Shown one piece after another: positions 18,781 to 25,822 of a DNA stretch of 64,000 bases. Position numbers and translations under genes: made by a program. The stretch is from contig NZ_JAUNUG010000005.1 in NCBI RefSeq assembly GCF_030538285.1, positions 24,651 to 88,650 on the forward strand. The letters are read 5' to 3'. The notes under the pieces were generated by a model that ran no database searches, was not told the DNA's origin, and worked only from the letters and a program-made list of their open reading frames with translations. This DNA comes from Corynebacterium sp. (GTDB taxonomy: Bacteria; Actinomycetota; Actinomycetes; Mycobacteriales; Mycobacteriaceae). Position 1 is the first letter of the stretch, and each line of letters begins with the position of its first letter.

Positions 18781-18817
18781 ATCTTGACACTGTCCACCAA
18801 GTTGACACCGTCAAGAT
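18781..18817. promoter_or_regulatory. Imperfect inverted repeat, candidate TetR operator
   Basis: ATCTTGACACTGTC (18781-18794) and GACACCGTCAAGAT (18804-18817) are complementary at 12 of 14 positions around a 9-bp spacer. They lie in the 66-bp gap between the divergent TetR and flavodoxin-fold oxidoreductase genes. TTGACA elements within the arms may be -35 boxes, so binding would block both promoters. Confidence 0.65.
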
Positions 18818-18829
18818 AGGACCATCGCC

Positions 18830-19396
18830 ATGCTCACCCTCGTCATCGACGCCCACCCGAACCCCGACTCCCTGTGCGCTACCCTCGCTGCCACCTACGC
18901 ACAAGCCCACGGTGACGCCCGGCTCATCGCCGTGCGTGACCTCGACTTCAACCCTGACATGCGCTACGGATACACGCGCGACATGGAGCTGGAGCCGGAC
19001 CTCGTCGACGCCCGCGCGGCAATTCGCGCGGCAGAACACATCGTCGTCATCACCCCCGTGTGGTGGCGTTCCATCCCCGCACTACTCAAAGGTTTCCTCG
19101 ACCGCACACTGCTGCGGGGCGAGGACTACCGATACAAGCCCAACGGCTTTCCGGAAGGTCTCCTCGCAGGACGGACCGGACGCGTGATTGCCACGTCGGA
19201 CACTCCCGGGATTCTCTCGTGGTTCATGCCGGACACGCGCCTGCGCTCGCTACGAGCCGGCACGCTTGCCTTCTGCGGCATCAAGCAGAAGGGATTCACA
19301 TTCCTGGCACCCGTCCGCAAGAGCACCCCGGATCAGCGCGCCGAATGGATCGACCAGGTCGCCGCGCTGGCGCATCAGGACGCTACAGCACAGTGA
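18830..19396 (+). CDS. Flavodoxin-fold NAD(P)H oxidoreductase (quinone reductase-like)
   Basis: A 188-aa protein of the NQO1/KefF/MdaB type. It starts with LTLVIDAHPNPDSL (FMN phosphate loop) and has VITPVWWRSIPALLKGFLDRTLL, the conserved P-x-W-W/Y-x-x-PA-x-LK-x-(F/W)-x-D motif. Such enzymes reduce quinones or electrophiles with NAD(P)H. Divergent from a TetR gene that likely controls it, suggesting induction by a redox-active compound. Its 3' end overlaps the coaE 3' end by 14 nt. Confidence 0.87.
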   Translation: MLTLVIDAHPNPDSLCATLAATYAQAHGDARLIAVRDLDFNPDMRYGYTRDMELEPDLVDARAAIRAAEHIVVITPVWWRSIPALLKGFLDRTLLRGEDYRYKPNGFPEGLLAGRTGRVIATSDTPGILSWFMPDTRLRSLRAGTLAFCGIKQKGFTFLAPVRKSTPDQRAEWIDQVAALAHQDATAQ

Positions 19397-19979
19397 CCTG
19401 ATCAACGAGCGTCTGAACCTGCGCCTCCAGTTCCTCCCGTGCCCCGTTGTTATCGATGACCACATCGGCCACCGCCAGACGCTCCTCGTCGCTGGCCTGC
19501 GCGGCGATGCGGCGGCGTACATCGTCCTCCCCCAATCCGCGGCCGTTCACCAGTCGCTGAACCCGCTTTTCGACGTCCACGTGCACCACCACAACCAGGT
19601 CCATGTCCTCGTGCTGGCCCTTTTCCACCAGCAACGGCATGTCGTAGATGATGGCGGGCTCACCGGCGTCGCGGGCGGCGTCGATAAGCTCATCGCGCAG
19701 GGCCATGATGCGGGGATGCGTGATGTCGTTGAGTCGCCGCGTCGCCTCCTCCGAGGCGAAGGCGCGGGCGGCGAGCTCGCCGCGGTTAAGGGTGCCGTCC
19801 GCTGCCAGGATGTCGGTGCCGAAAGCCTCGGCCAGCTCCGCGAGGGCGGGCCGGCCGGGTTCGACGACATCGCGGGCGAGTTGGTCGGCGTCGATGACGG
19901 GCAGGCCATGAGAACGCAGGAGATCGGCAACGGAAGTTTTCCCGCTGCCGATCCCGCCGGTGAGTCCGATGATCTTCAT
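19383..19979 (-). CDS. coaE: Dephospho-CoA kinase
   Basis: A 198-aa kinase for the last step of CoA synthesis (dephospho-CoA to CoA with ATP). P-loop GLTGGIGSGKTSV at the N-terminus, then VIDADQLARDVVEPG, HPRIMALRDELI and DMPLLVEKG, all family-typical. It follows ptsG by 10 nt on the minus strand. The rpsA-ptsG-coaE order is shared with Corynebacterium glutamicum as far as recalled. Normal length. Confidence 0.96.
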   Translation of the reverse strand: MKIIGLTGGIGSGKTSVADLLRSHGLPVIDADQLARDVVEPGRPALAELAEAFGTDILAADGTLNRGELAARAFASEEATRRLNDITHPRIMALRDELIDAARDAGEPAIIYDMPLLVEKGQHEDMDLVVVVHVDVEKRVQRLVNGRGLGEDDVRRRIAAQASDEERLAVADVVIDNNGAREELEAQVQTLVDQVTVL

Positions 19980-19989
19980 GCGCCCGATA

Positions 19990-21978
19990 CTAGGCGCGTT
20001 CCTCCTTCGGCGTGACGGTGATGATCGGCTCGCCCGCCGCGGCATCCGGATGGCCCTCGACGGAGGCGAACTTGCGGGTATTGGACACCAGCACCGGGGT
20101 GATCGCCGGGTAGCCAGCGGCCTCGATGGCGGCACGGTCGAAGCGGATGAGCGGCGTACCGGCGCTCACCTGCTGCTTCTTCTCCACGAGCACCTCGAAA
20201 CCCTCGCCACCCATCTGGACGGTATCGATGCCGATGTGGATGAGCAGATCCACACCATTTTCCAGGCGCAGGCCAACGGCGTGGCCGGACTTCTGCACGG
20301 TGAGCACCTGGGCATCAGCCGGGGCGACGACCGTATCGCCGCTCGGCTCAATGGCCACGCCATTACCCAGGGCGCCGCCAGCAAACGCGGCGTCGGGAAC
20401 CTCGCTCAGCGCCACCACGCGCCCCTCCAGCGGGGCCGCGATCTCGGTCTTCGTCAGCGTCGCAACACCACCAGCGGCGGCGGCACCGGCGACCGGGGCG
20501 GACGCGGCGTCGATACGCTCTTCCTCCGCCTCGGAAGCGGCGGTGCGCTCCGCCTCAATCTGGGCGAGAGCCTCAGCCTTCTCCTCCTTACCGCGGTAGT
20601 CGAAGAAGATTACCAGGAACATGGAGGTGAAGAACGCGGCGGCAATACCGACGACGTAACCCAACCACGGATCCATCGCCGGGATGGTCAGCAGGGAGGT
20701 GAACACGAAGGCGTAGGCCTTGATGTTGAAGATGCCCATCACCACGCCGCCGACGAAACAGCCCGGCAGCAGACGCATGTACGTCTTCTTGAAGCGCAGC
20801 AGCACACCATAGAGGCTCGGCTCGGAGATACCGCCCAGCAGGCCGGCCATCATGCCGCCGAGGGAGACCTGGCGCATGGCCTTGTTGCGCTCCTTGAGGG
20901 AGACGATCATGACACCGGTGACCACGCCGAAACACGCGAAGTTCCATGCGCCCATGGGGCCCTGGATGAAGTCGTAGCCCAGGGAATTGATGTTCTGGAT
21001 CATGATGGCGTTGAGAGGCCAGTGCAGACCCAGCGGCACCAGGAACGGGTAGAGCAGCGGGATAAGAATGGAGAGGATGAACGGCGAGAAGTTGTTCACA
21101 TTCTCCAGCAGGGCGGAAATGCCGTTACCCACGCCGATACCGAAGGGACCGAGCAGGAAGGCTGTCGCCGGGATCATAATGAGCAGGGAGAAGAAGGGCA
21201 CGAACACCATGTGCACCGCGGAGGGGATGATCTTCTTCAGCAGCTTCTCCACCCAGAACAGCCCGATCGCGGCGATGAGCGGCGGGAAGACCTGGCCGGC
21301 GTAATCGTTGAGCACCATCGGCAGGCCGAACACCGTCACCGTGTCGCCGGCGGAACCCATCGCCAGAAACTCCGGCGTGAGCAGCGCGGCGGGGATGGCG
21401 GCGCCGACCCATTCGTTGGCGCCGAGTTTGCGGGCCGCGGTCGCGCCGACCATGATCGGCAGGAAGTAGAACACCGAGCGCCACATCGCGTGCATGAACA
21501 CATAGGTGTCCGGCTGCTCCTCCATCGGCGCGCGGAAATCCTGCAGGCCGAAGGTGTCGGCCAGCACGAGCAAGGTGATGATCAGCGAGGCACCCAGCAG
21601 CGCCCACAGAATTGGCCGGAAGGTATCGGACAGGAACTCAAACGCATAGTCCACATAGGAGTACTTGCCGCGCACTCCCCCGTATTCCTTGCTTGTCGAC
21701 GCCGCCTTCGTCCCGCCGTCCTGCTGGACGCCCGGTTCCTTGAGCATCGCCTGATAGAACTCGGCGACGCCGCCCCCCATGATGACCTGCAGGCCGGTGG
21801 TGCCCTGCTTGACGACACCGAGGACAGCCGGATCTGATTCCAGCGCCTCCTGGTCGACGAGCGACTGGTCGGCCAGCTGCATGCGGAGTCGGGTCGCACA
21901 GTGGGTCAGCGAGGTGATGTTCTCGGCCCCGCCGATCTCCTTGATGATGTGTTGCGCCGTTGTGGTCGTTGATGCCAT
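19990..21978 (-). CDS. ptsG: Glucose-specific PTS permease EIIBCA
   Basis: A 662-aa inner-membrane transporter that phosphorylates glucose during uptake. EIIB is first, with the phospho-accepting Cys27 in LTHCATRLR. EIIC follows (residues about 105-450; FRPILWALLGASLIITLL, GGISEPSLYGVLL). EIIA is last (residues about 510-650; KSGHAVGLRLENGV, LIHIGIDTVQM with the active His). An Ala-rich linker joins C and A. The sequence closely follows PtsG of C. glutamicum. ATG 21978 with AAGGGAAG upstream. Two palindromic sites flank the promoter region, suggesting GntR-type control. Confidence 0.96.
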   Translation of the reverse strand: MASTTTTAQHIIKEIGGAENITSLTHCATRLRMQLADQSLVDQEALESDPAVLGVVKQGTTGLQVIMGGGVAEFYQAMLKEPGVQQDGGTKAASTSKEYGGVRGKYSYVDYAFEFLSDTFRPILWALLGASLIITLLVLADTFGLQDFRAPMEEQPDTYVFMHAMWRSVFYFLPIMVGATAARKLGANEWVGAAIPAALLTPEFLAMGSAGDTVTVFGLPMVLNDYAGQVFPPLIAAIGLFWVEKLLKKIIPSAVHMVFVPFFSLLIMIPATAFLLGPFGIGVGNGISALLENVNNFSPFILSILIPLLYPFLVPLGLHWPLNAIMIQNINSLGYDFIQGPMGAWNFACFGVVTGVMIVSLKERNKAMRQVSLGGMMAGLLGGISEPSLYGVLLRFKKTYMRLLPGCFVGGVVMGIFNIKAYAFVFTSLLTIPAMDPWLGYVVGIAAAFFTSMFLVIFFDYRGKEEKAEALAQIEAERTAASEAEEERIDAASAPVAGAAAAGGVATLTKTEIAAPLEGRVVALSEVPDAAFAGGALGNGVAIEPSGDTVVAPADAQVLTVQKSGHAVGLRLENGVDLLIHIGIDTVQMGGEGFEVLVEKKQQVSAGTPLIRFDRAAIEAAGYPAITPVLVSNTRKFASVEGHPDAAAGEPIITVTPKEERA

Positions 21979-22034
21979 GGACGCTTCCCTTTCGGATGTC
22001 AGAGCTACGTGGCTGCCGTCTGCTCCGTCCGGGC

Positions 22035-22050
22035 TGTTGTCATGACCACT
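22035..22050. promoter_or_regulatory. Second, weaker DasR-like site in the ptsG leader
   Basis: The 16 bases around TGTCATGACCACT match 12 of 16 positions of the palindrome at 22165-22180, with the core TCATGACCA intact. It lies about 57 bp upstream of the ptsG start codon, downstream of the predicted promoter. Confidence 0.45.
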
Positions 22051-22109
22051 TCATGTCCGATGGGCCGTGGATCCTGTCCGGTTTATCCCGGAGTATTGGC
22101 ATTATGCCC

Positions 22110-22139
22110 ATCATAGGCCTCAACCGGAAAAGAACACAA
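22110..22139 (-). promoter_or_regulatory. Predicted ptsG promoter
   Basis: On the minus strand, TTGTGT (22139-22134) and TATGAT (22115-22110) are separated by 18 bp, about 130 bp upstream of the ptsG start. The remaining leader is untranslated. Prediction from motif only. Confidence 0.4.
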
Positions 22140-22164
22140 GGGATCATAAGATGTGTCGCCGAAC

Positions 22165-22180
22165 ACTGGTCATGACCAGT
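22165..22180. promoter_or_regulatory. 16-bp perfect palindrome, candidate GntR/DasR-type operator
   Basis: ACTGGTCATGACCAGT is a perfect palindrome and differs from the DasR-family consensus ACTGGTCTAGACCAGT only at the central CATG versus CTAG. It sits about 26 bp upstream of the predicted -35 of ptsG. DasR/NagR-type GntR regulators control sugar and amino-sugar uptake in Actinobacteria, so control of ptsG is plausible. Confidence 0.6.
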
Positions 22181-22272
22181 CTGCACATCGAATTGACGCG
22201 GTCGAAAGCAGGCCGCCACCCGCCCTAAAGGCACTGCTTTCGACCCTTCCCGCTAGGAACGCAGGGGACGCA

Positions 22273-22317
22273 GAAAGGCCCCGCCCTCCCCACTCAAGGG
22301 GAAGGACGGGGCCTTTC
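22273..22317 (-). terminator. Terminator of rpsA
   Basis: A long GC-rich stem: GAAAGGCCCCG on the left pairs with CGGGGCCTTTC on the right, and inner CCTCCCC pairs with GGGGAAGG apart from small mismatches. It begins 12 nt after the rpsA stop on the minus strand. The outer GAAAGG/CCTTTC gives a short U-rich exit. Confidence 0.85.
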
Positions 22318-22328
22318 AGGCGGCTAAA

Positions 22329-23792
22329 TTAGTTGCCGGCCAGCTTCTCGCGCAGAGCAGCGAGCTGCTCGTCGGAAGCCAGGGAACCACCGGTGGTCTC
22401 TGCCGGAGCCTCGGTGGACGCCGGAGCTGCGTCCTCGGACTCGGAGGAGTAGTTGGTGGCAGCCTGCTCGGCAGCCTCGGCGGCAGCGGCACGGTGACGC
22501 TCGATCTGAGCGGTGTGCAGCTGGTGGCGACGATCTGCCTCGGCGTAGCGGGCCTCCCAGGCCTGACGCTGCTCGTCGAAGCCCTCGAGCCACTCGTTGG
22601 TCTCCGGGTCGAAGCCCTCCGGGAAGATGTAGTTGCCCTGCTCGTCGTAGGAGTCGGCCATGCCGTACTTGGACGGGTCGAACTCGTCGGTGTAGTCCTC
22701 GTCAGCCTGCTTGAGGGACAGGGAGATACGACGACGCTCGAGGTCGATGTCGATGACCTTGACCATGGCCTCCTGGCCGACGGTGACGACCTGGTCCGGG
22801 ACCTCCACGTGGCGCTGAGCCAGCTCGGAGATGTGGACGAGGCCTTCGATGCCCTCCTCGACGCGGACGAACGCGCCGAACGGGACGAGCTTGGTGACCT
22901 TGCCCGGGACGATCTGGCCCACAGCGTGGGTGCGGGCGAAGACGCGCCACGGGTCCTCCTGGGTCGCCTTCAGCGACAGGGAGACGCGCTCGCGGTCGAG
23001 ATCGACGTCGAGAACCTCAACGGTGACCTCATCGCCGACGGTGACAACCTCAGACGGGTGGTCGATGTGCTTCCAGGACAGCTCGGAGACGTGCACCAGG
23101 CCGTCGACACCGCCGAGATCGACGAAGGCGCCGAAGTTGACGATGGAGGAGACAACGCCCTTGCGGACCTGACCCTTCTGTAGCTGGTGCAGGAACTCGG
23201 AGCGGACCTCGGACTGGGTCTGCTCGAGCCATGCGCGACGGGACAGGACCACGTTGTTGCGGTGCTTGTCCAGCTCGATGATCTTCGCCTCGAGCTCCTG
23301 GCCGATGTACGGATCCAGGTCGCGGACGCGACGCATCTCGACGAGGGAGGCCGGCAGGAAGCCGCGGAGGCCGATGTCCAGGATGAGGCCGCCCTTGACG
23401 ACCTCGATGACGGTACCGGTGACCGGCTCGTCCTTCTCCTGCAGCTCCTCGATGGCGCCCCAGGCGCGCTCGTACTGTGCACGCTTCTTGGAGAGGATCA
23501 GACGACCCTCCTTGTCCTCCTTGGTGAGGACCAGTGCGTCGATCTGATCGCCGACCTCGACGACCTCGTCCGGGTCAACATCGTGCTTGATGGACAGCTC
23601 ACGGGACGGGATGACGCCCTCGGTCTTGTAGCCGATGTCGAGCAGAACCTCATCGCGGTCGACCTTGACGACGGTGCCCTCGACGATGTCACCATCGTTG
23701 AAGTACTTGATCGTGGCGTCGACTGCTGCGAGGAAGTCCTCAGCGGTGCCGATATCGTTGACGGCAACCTGAGGTGTAGTGGTGTTGGGCAT
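22329..23792 (-). CDS. rpsA: 30S ribosomal protein S1
   Basis: A 487-aa actinobacterial S1 with four S1/OB repeats at roughly residues 35-105, 122-190, 205-275 and 292-362 (GDIVEGTVVKVDRDEVLLDIG; VTGTVIEVVKGGLILDI; RKGVVSSIVNFGAFVDLGG; VPGKVTKLVPFGAFVRVEEG). The C-terminal tail is Ala/Glu-rich and disordered. It binds mRNA on the 30S subunit, and in mycobacteria is also linked to trans-translation. The start ATG at 23792 gives MPNTTTPQVAVNDIG. Monocistronic, between its own promoter and terminator. Confidence 0.96.
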   Translation of the reverse strand: MPNTTTPQVAVNDIGTAEDFLAAVDATIKYFNDGDIVEGTVVKVDRDEVLLDIGYKTEGVIPSRELSIKHDVDPDEVVEVGDQIDALVLTKEDKEGRLILSKKRAQYERAWGAIEELQEKDEPVTGTVIEVVKGGLILDIGLRGFLPASLVEMRRVRDLDPYIGQELEAKIIELDKHRNNVVLSRRAWLEQTQSEVRSEFLHQLQKGQVRKGVVSSIVNFGAFVDLGGVDGLVHVSELSWKHIDHPSEVVTVGDEVTVEVLDVDLDRERVSLSLKATQEDPWRVFARTHAVGQIVPGKVTKLVPFGAFVRVEEGIEGLVHISELAQRHVEVPDQVVTVGQEAMVKVIDIDLERRRISLSLKQADEDYTDEFDPSKYGMADSYDEQGNYIFPEGFDPETNEWLEGFDEQRQAWEARYAEADRRHQLHTAQIERHRAAAAEAAEQAATNYSSESEDAAPASTEAPAETTGGSLASDEQLAALREKLAGN

Positions 23793-23925
23793 GTGTTCAG
23801 TTGCTCCGAATTGGATAGGAGATAGAAAGTGGACAGGAACGTATCTCTCGGCTTCGTCCGATCTCACCCCGCGCATGCGCGGACCCTCCTATTACAGTCC
23901 ACTGCACCGCAAGACACAGACACGC

Positions 23926-23957
23926 CCAATACACACTAGTGCCTTGACCAGTCAAGG
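23926..23957 (-). promoter_or_regulatory. Predicted rpsA promoter with inverted repeat at -35
   Basis: On the minus strand TTGACT (23955-23950) is followed at 16-18 bp by TGTATTGG, a plausible -10. The -35 lies within a 7-2-7 inverted repeat CCTTGAC/GTCAAGG (23942-23957), a possible regulator site. It lies about 135 bp upstream of rpsA, leaving a long leader. Confidence 0.45.
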
Positions 23958-23986
23958 GCAAATACCACGGGAAGCGACGGAAGTCC

Positions 23987-24745
23987 ATGATCACACCGGA
24001 AACATCCGCCTCACAGGCAGCTCGTGCGAACCGTTCGTGGTGGGACCTCGACGCCGCCGACTATCATGACCGGCACGCCTCCTACCTCGACGGATTCCAC
24101 TGGTGTCCGGAGATGCTCGCCGAATCCGAGGCCCGCCTGCTCGGCGACGTCTCCGGGCTCACCGTGCTGGAGATCGGCTGCGGTTCCGCGCCCTGTGCCT
24201 CGTGGCTGGCGCGGCATTCCAGCGCGTTCGTCACCGGCTTCGACCTCTCGCCCGCGATGCTCGCCCACGCCGACGGTCGCGTCCCGCTGACCCAGGCCGA
24301 CGCCCAGGCACTCCCCTATCGCGACGACTCCTTCGACGTCGCTTTCTCCGTCTTCGGCGCGCTCCCCTTCGTCCCCGACATTACAGCGGTGCTTATCGAC
24401 GTCGCCCGCGTCCTTCGCCCCGGCGGCCGCCTGGTGTTCTCGGTCAACCACCCCATGCGGTGGATCTTCCCCGATGATCCGCAGGCTTTCGAGGCCCAGA
24501 TCAGCTACTTCGAGCGGGAGTACGTCGAGCACGACGCCAACGGCACTGTCACCTACGCGGAGTTCCACCGCACCCTCGGCGACTGGGTTCGGGCCCTCGA
24601 TACGGCCGGGTTCCACCTCGTCGATCTCATCGAACCGGAGTGGCCGGAGCACCTGAAACAGAACTGGGGCCAGTGGTCTCCGGAGCGGGGTCGCATCTTC
24701 CCCGGCACCGCGATCTTCGTGGCGCAACTAGGCTCGGGGGCATGA
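23987..24745 (+). CDS. Class I SAM-dependent methyltransferase
   Basis: A 252-aa methyltransferase. The SAM-binding motif I is VLEIGCGSAPCASWLA near residue 61; motif II region GFDLSPAMLAHAD; post-motif QADAQALPYRDDSFDVAFSVFGALPFV; then VLRPGGRLVFSVNHPMRW. The substrate is unknown. It heads a three-gene operon in which each stop overlaps the next start by ATGA (with SRPBCC and HAD genes), and it is divergent from rpsA. Confidence 0.9.
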   Translation: MITPETSASQAARANRSWWDLDAADYHDRHASYLDGFHWCPEMLAESEARLLGDVSGLTVLEIGCGSAPCASWLARHSSAFVTGFDLSPAMLAHADGRVPLTQADAQALPYRDDSFDVAFSVFGALPFVPDITAVLIDVARVLRPGGRLVFSVNHPMRWIFPDDPQAFEAQISYFEREYVEHDANGTVTYAEFHRTLGDWVRALDTAGFHLVDLIEPEWPEHLKQNWGQWSPERGRIFPGTAIFVAQLGSGA

Positions 24746-25149
24746 ACCTGAGTCCTGACATCACACCCGCTGGCGCCGGTTCCATCACCGACGGCACCAT
24801 CCGCTTCGACCGTACCCTGCCGGGTTCCGTGGAAGAACTCTGGGAGGCCGTGACCGCGCCCGTCGACGATGACACTGTCATCTACGACTTCGGGGACGAG
24901 GGCCGTGCCACCGGCGAGGTCACCCACTCCGATCCGCCGCGGGCCCTGGTGCACACGTGGACCTGGCCGGGCCTGCCGGAGTCCTTCGTCACCTGGAAAA
25001 TCGGCGAAGGCAACATCCGGCTCACCCACGAGGGACTGCTCGGCGAGGAGGCCGTCGACTACGCCCTCGGCTGGCACCTCATCCTCGACGAGATCGAAGG
25101 CGTGCAGTCTGATCCTGCCCAGCTTCACGAGTACTACACCGCGCTATGA
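24742..25149 (+). CDS. SRPBCC-domain (AHSA1-like) protein
   Basis: A 135-aa protein of the START/Bet v1-like fold: IRFDRTLPGSVEELWEAVT at the start of the domain, PPRALVHTWTWPG and LGWHLILDEIE near the end, as in AHSA1-type proteins. Such domains bind small hydrophobic ligands; none can be named. Its ATG overlaps the methyltransferase stop (ATGA at 24742), so it is translationally coupled. Confidence 0.85.
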   Translation: MNLSPDITPAGAGSITDGTIRFDRTLPGSVEELWEAVTAPVDDDTVIYDFGDEGRATGEVTHSDPPRALVHTWTWPGLPESFVTWKIGEGNIRLTHEGLLGEEAVDYALGWHLILDEIEGVQSDPAQLHEYYTAL

Positions 25150-25739
25150 CCTACTGGCTCTTCGACATCGATGGCACGCTCGTCGACTCCACCCCGGCCG
25201 TCGAGCGCGCCTGGCGCATCTGGGCCGCCGAGAACGGAGTCGACGGCGAGGCTATCCTGCAGGTCAGCCACGGTCGTCGGGCGAAGGACACCCTCGCGGA
25301 CTTCCTGCCTCCCGAGCGTATCGACGCCGCCTACCACCGCCTGCTCGCCCTCGAGATGGCTGACCTCAACTCGGTCGTGGCGCTGCCGGGCGCTGCAGAA
25401 CTCTTGGCCTCACTCCCCCGCGAGCGCTGGGCGGCGGTGACCTCGGGAGGTCGCGAACTCATGAGCGCCCGCCTCGCGGCCGCCGGATTACCGGTGCCGG
25501 ACGTGCTGGTCACCGCGGAGGATGTGGAGGTGGGCAAACCCGACCCGGCCGGCTATCTCCTCGCGGCCCGCCACCTCGGGGCGGACCCCGCCGAGTGCGT
25601 CGTCGTGGAGGATGCCCCCGCAGGGCTCGAGGCTGGTGCACGCGCCGGCTGCCGCGTCATCGCCGTGGCGACCTCCCACTCCCCGGAGCAATTGGCGGGC
25701 TTCGAGATCATTCCGGACCTGACCCACCTGGATCCCTGA
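25146..25739 (+). CDS. HAD-family hydrolase (phosphatase, YfdR/GPP-like)
   Basis: A 197-aa HAD phosphatase. Motif I FDIDGTLVDS (nucleophile Asp), motif II TSGG, motif III Lys in VGKPDPAGY, and motif IV VVVEDAPAGLEAG. The cap is the small helical type, as in sugar-phosphate phosphatases (2-deoxyglucose-6-phosphate or glycerol-3-phosphate phosphatases). The substrate is unknown. Coupled to the SRPBCC gene through an ATGA overlap at 25146. Confidence 0.9.
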   Translation: MTYWLFDIDGTLVDSTPAVERAWRIWAAENGVDGEAILQVSHGRRAKDTLADFLPPERIDAAYHRLLALEMADLNSVVALPGAAELLASLPRERWAAVTSGGRELMSARLAAAGLPVPDVLVTAEDVEVGKPDPAGYLLAARHLGADPAECVVVEDAPAGLEAGARAGCRVIAVATSHSPEQLAGFEIIPDLTHLDP

Positions 25740-25822
25740 AAATCTTACGTCCGCGAGGGTGCCGGGCGGCATAACCCCAGGTCAGTAAAATCTTGATGTA
25801 AGAGAATCAGGCCACCCCCGAT

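Larger units (their letters stand above)
21979..22328. other. ptsG-rpsA intergenic region (350 bp)
   Basis: No gene was found here. Contents, in order: the ptsG leader with a weak operator (22035), the predicted ptsG promoter (22110-22139), a strong operator palindrome (22165-22180), a 10-bp inverted repeat GTCGAAAGCA/TGCTTTCGAC (22201-22210 and 22234-22243) and the rpsA terminator (22273-22317). Confidence 0.7.

Noticed and set aside
19960..21837. Long plus-strand open frame (about 625 codons) opposite ptsG
   Set aside because: It is the antisense of ptsG, rich in His/Gln/Arg/Gly with no domain; a GC-driven shadow frame.
23000..23825. Plus-strand frames opposite rpsA
   Set aside because: Leu/Asp/Gly-rich antisense of the S1 repeats; no start signals.
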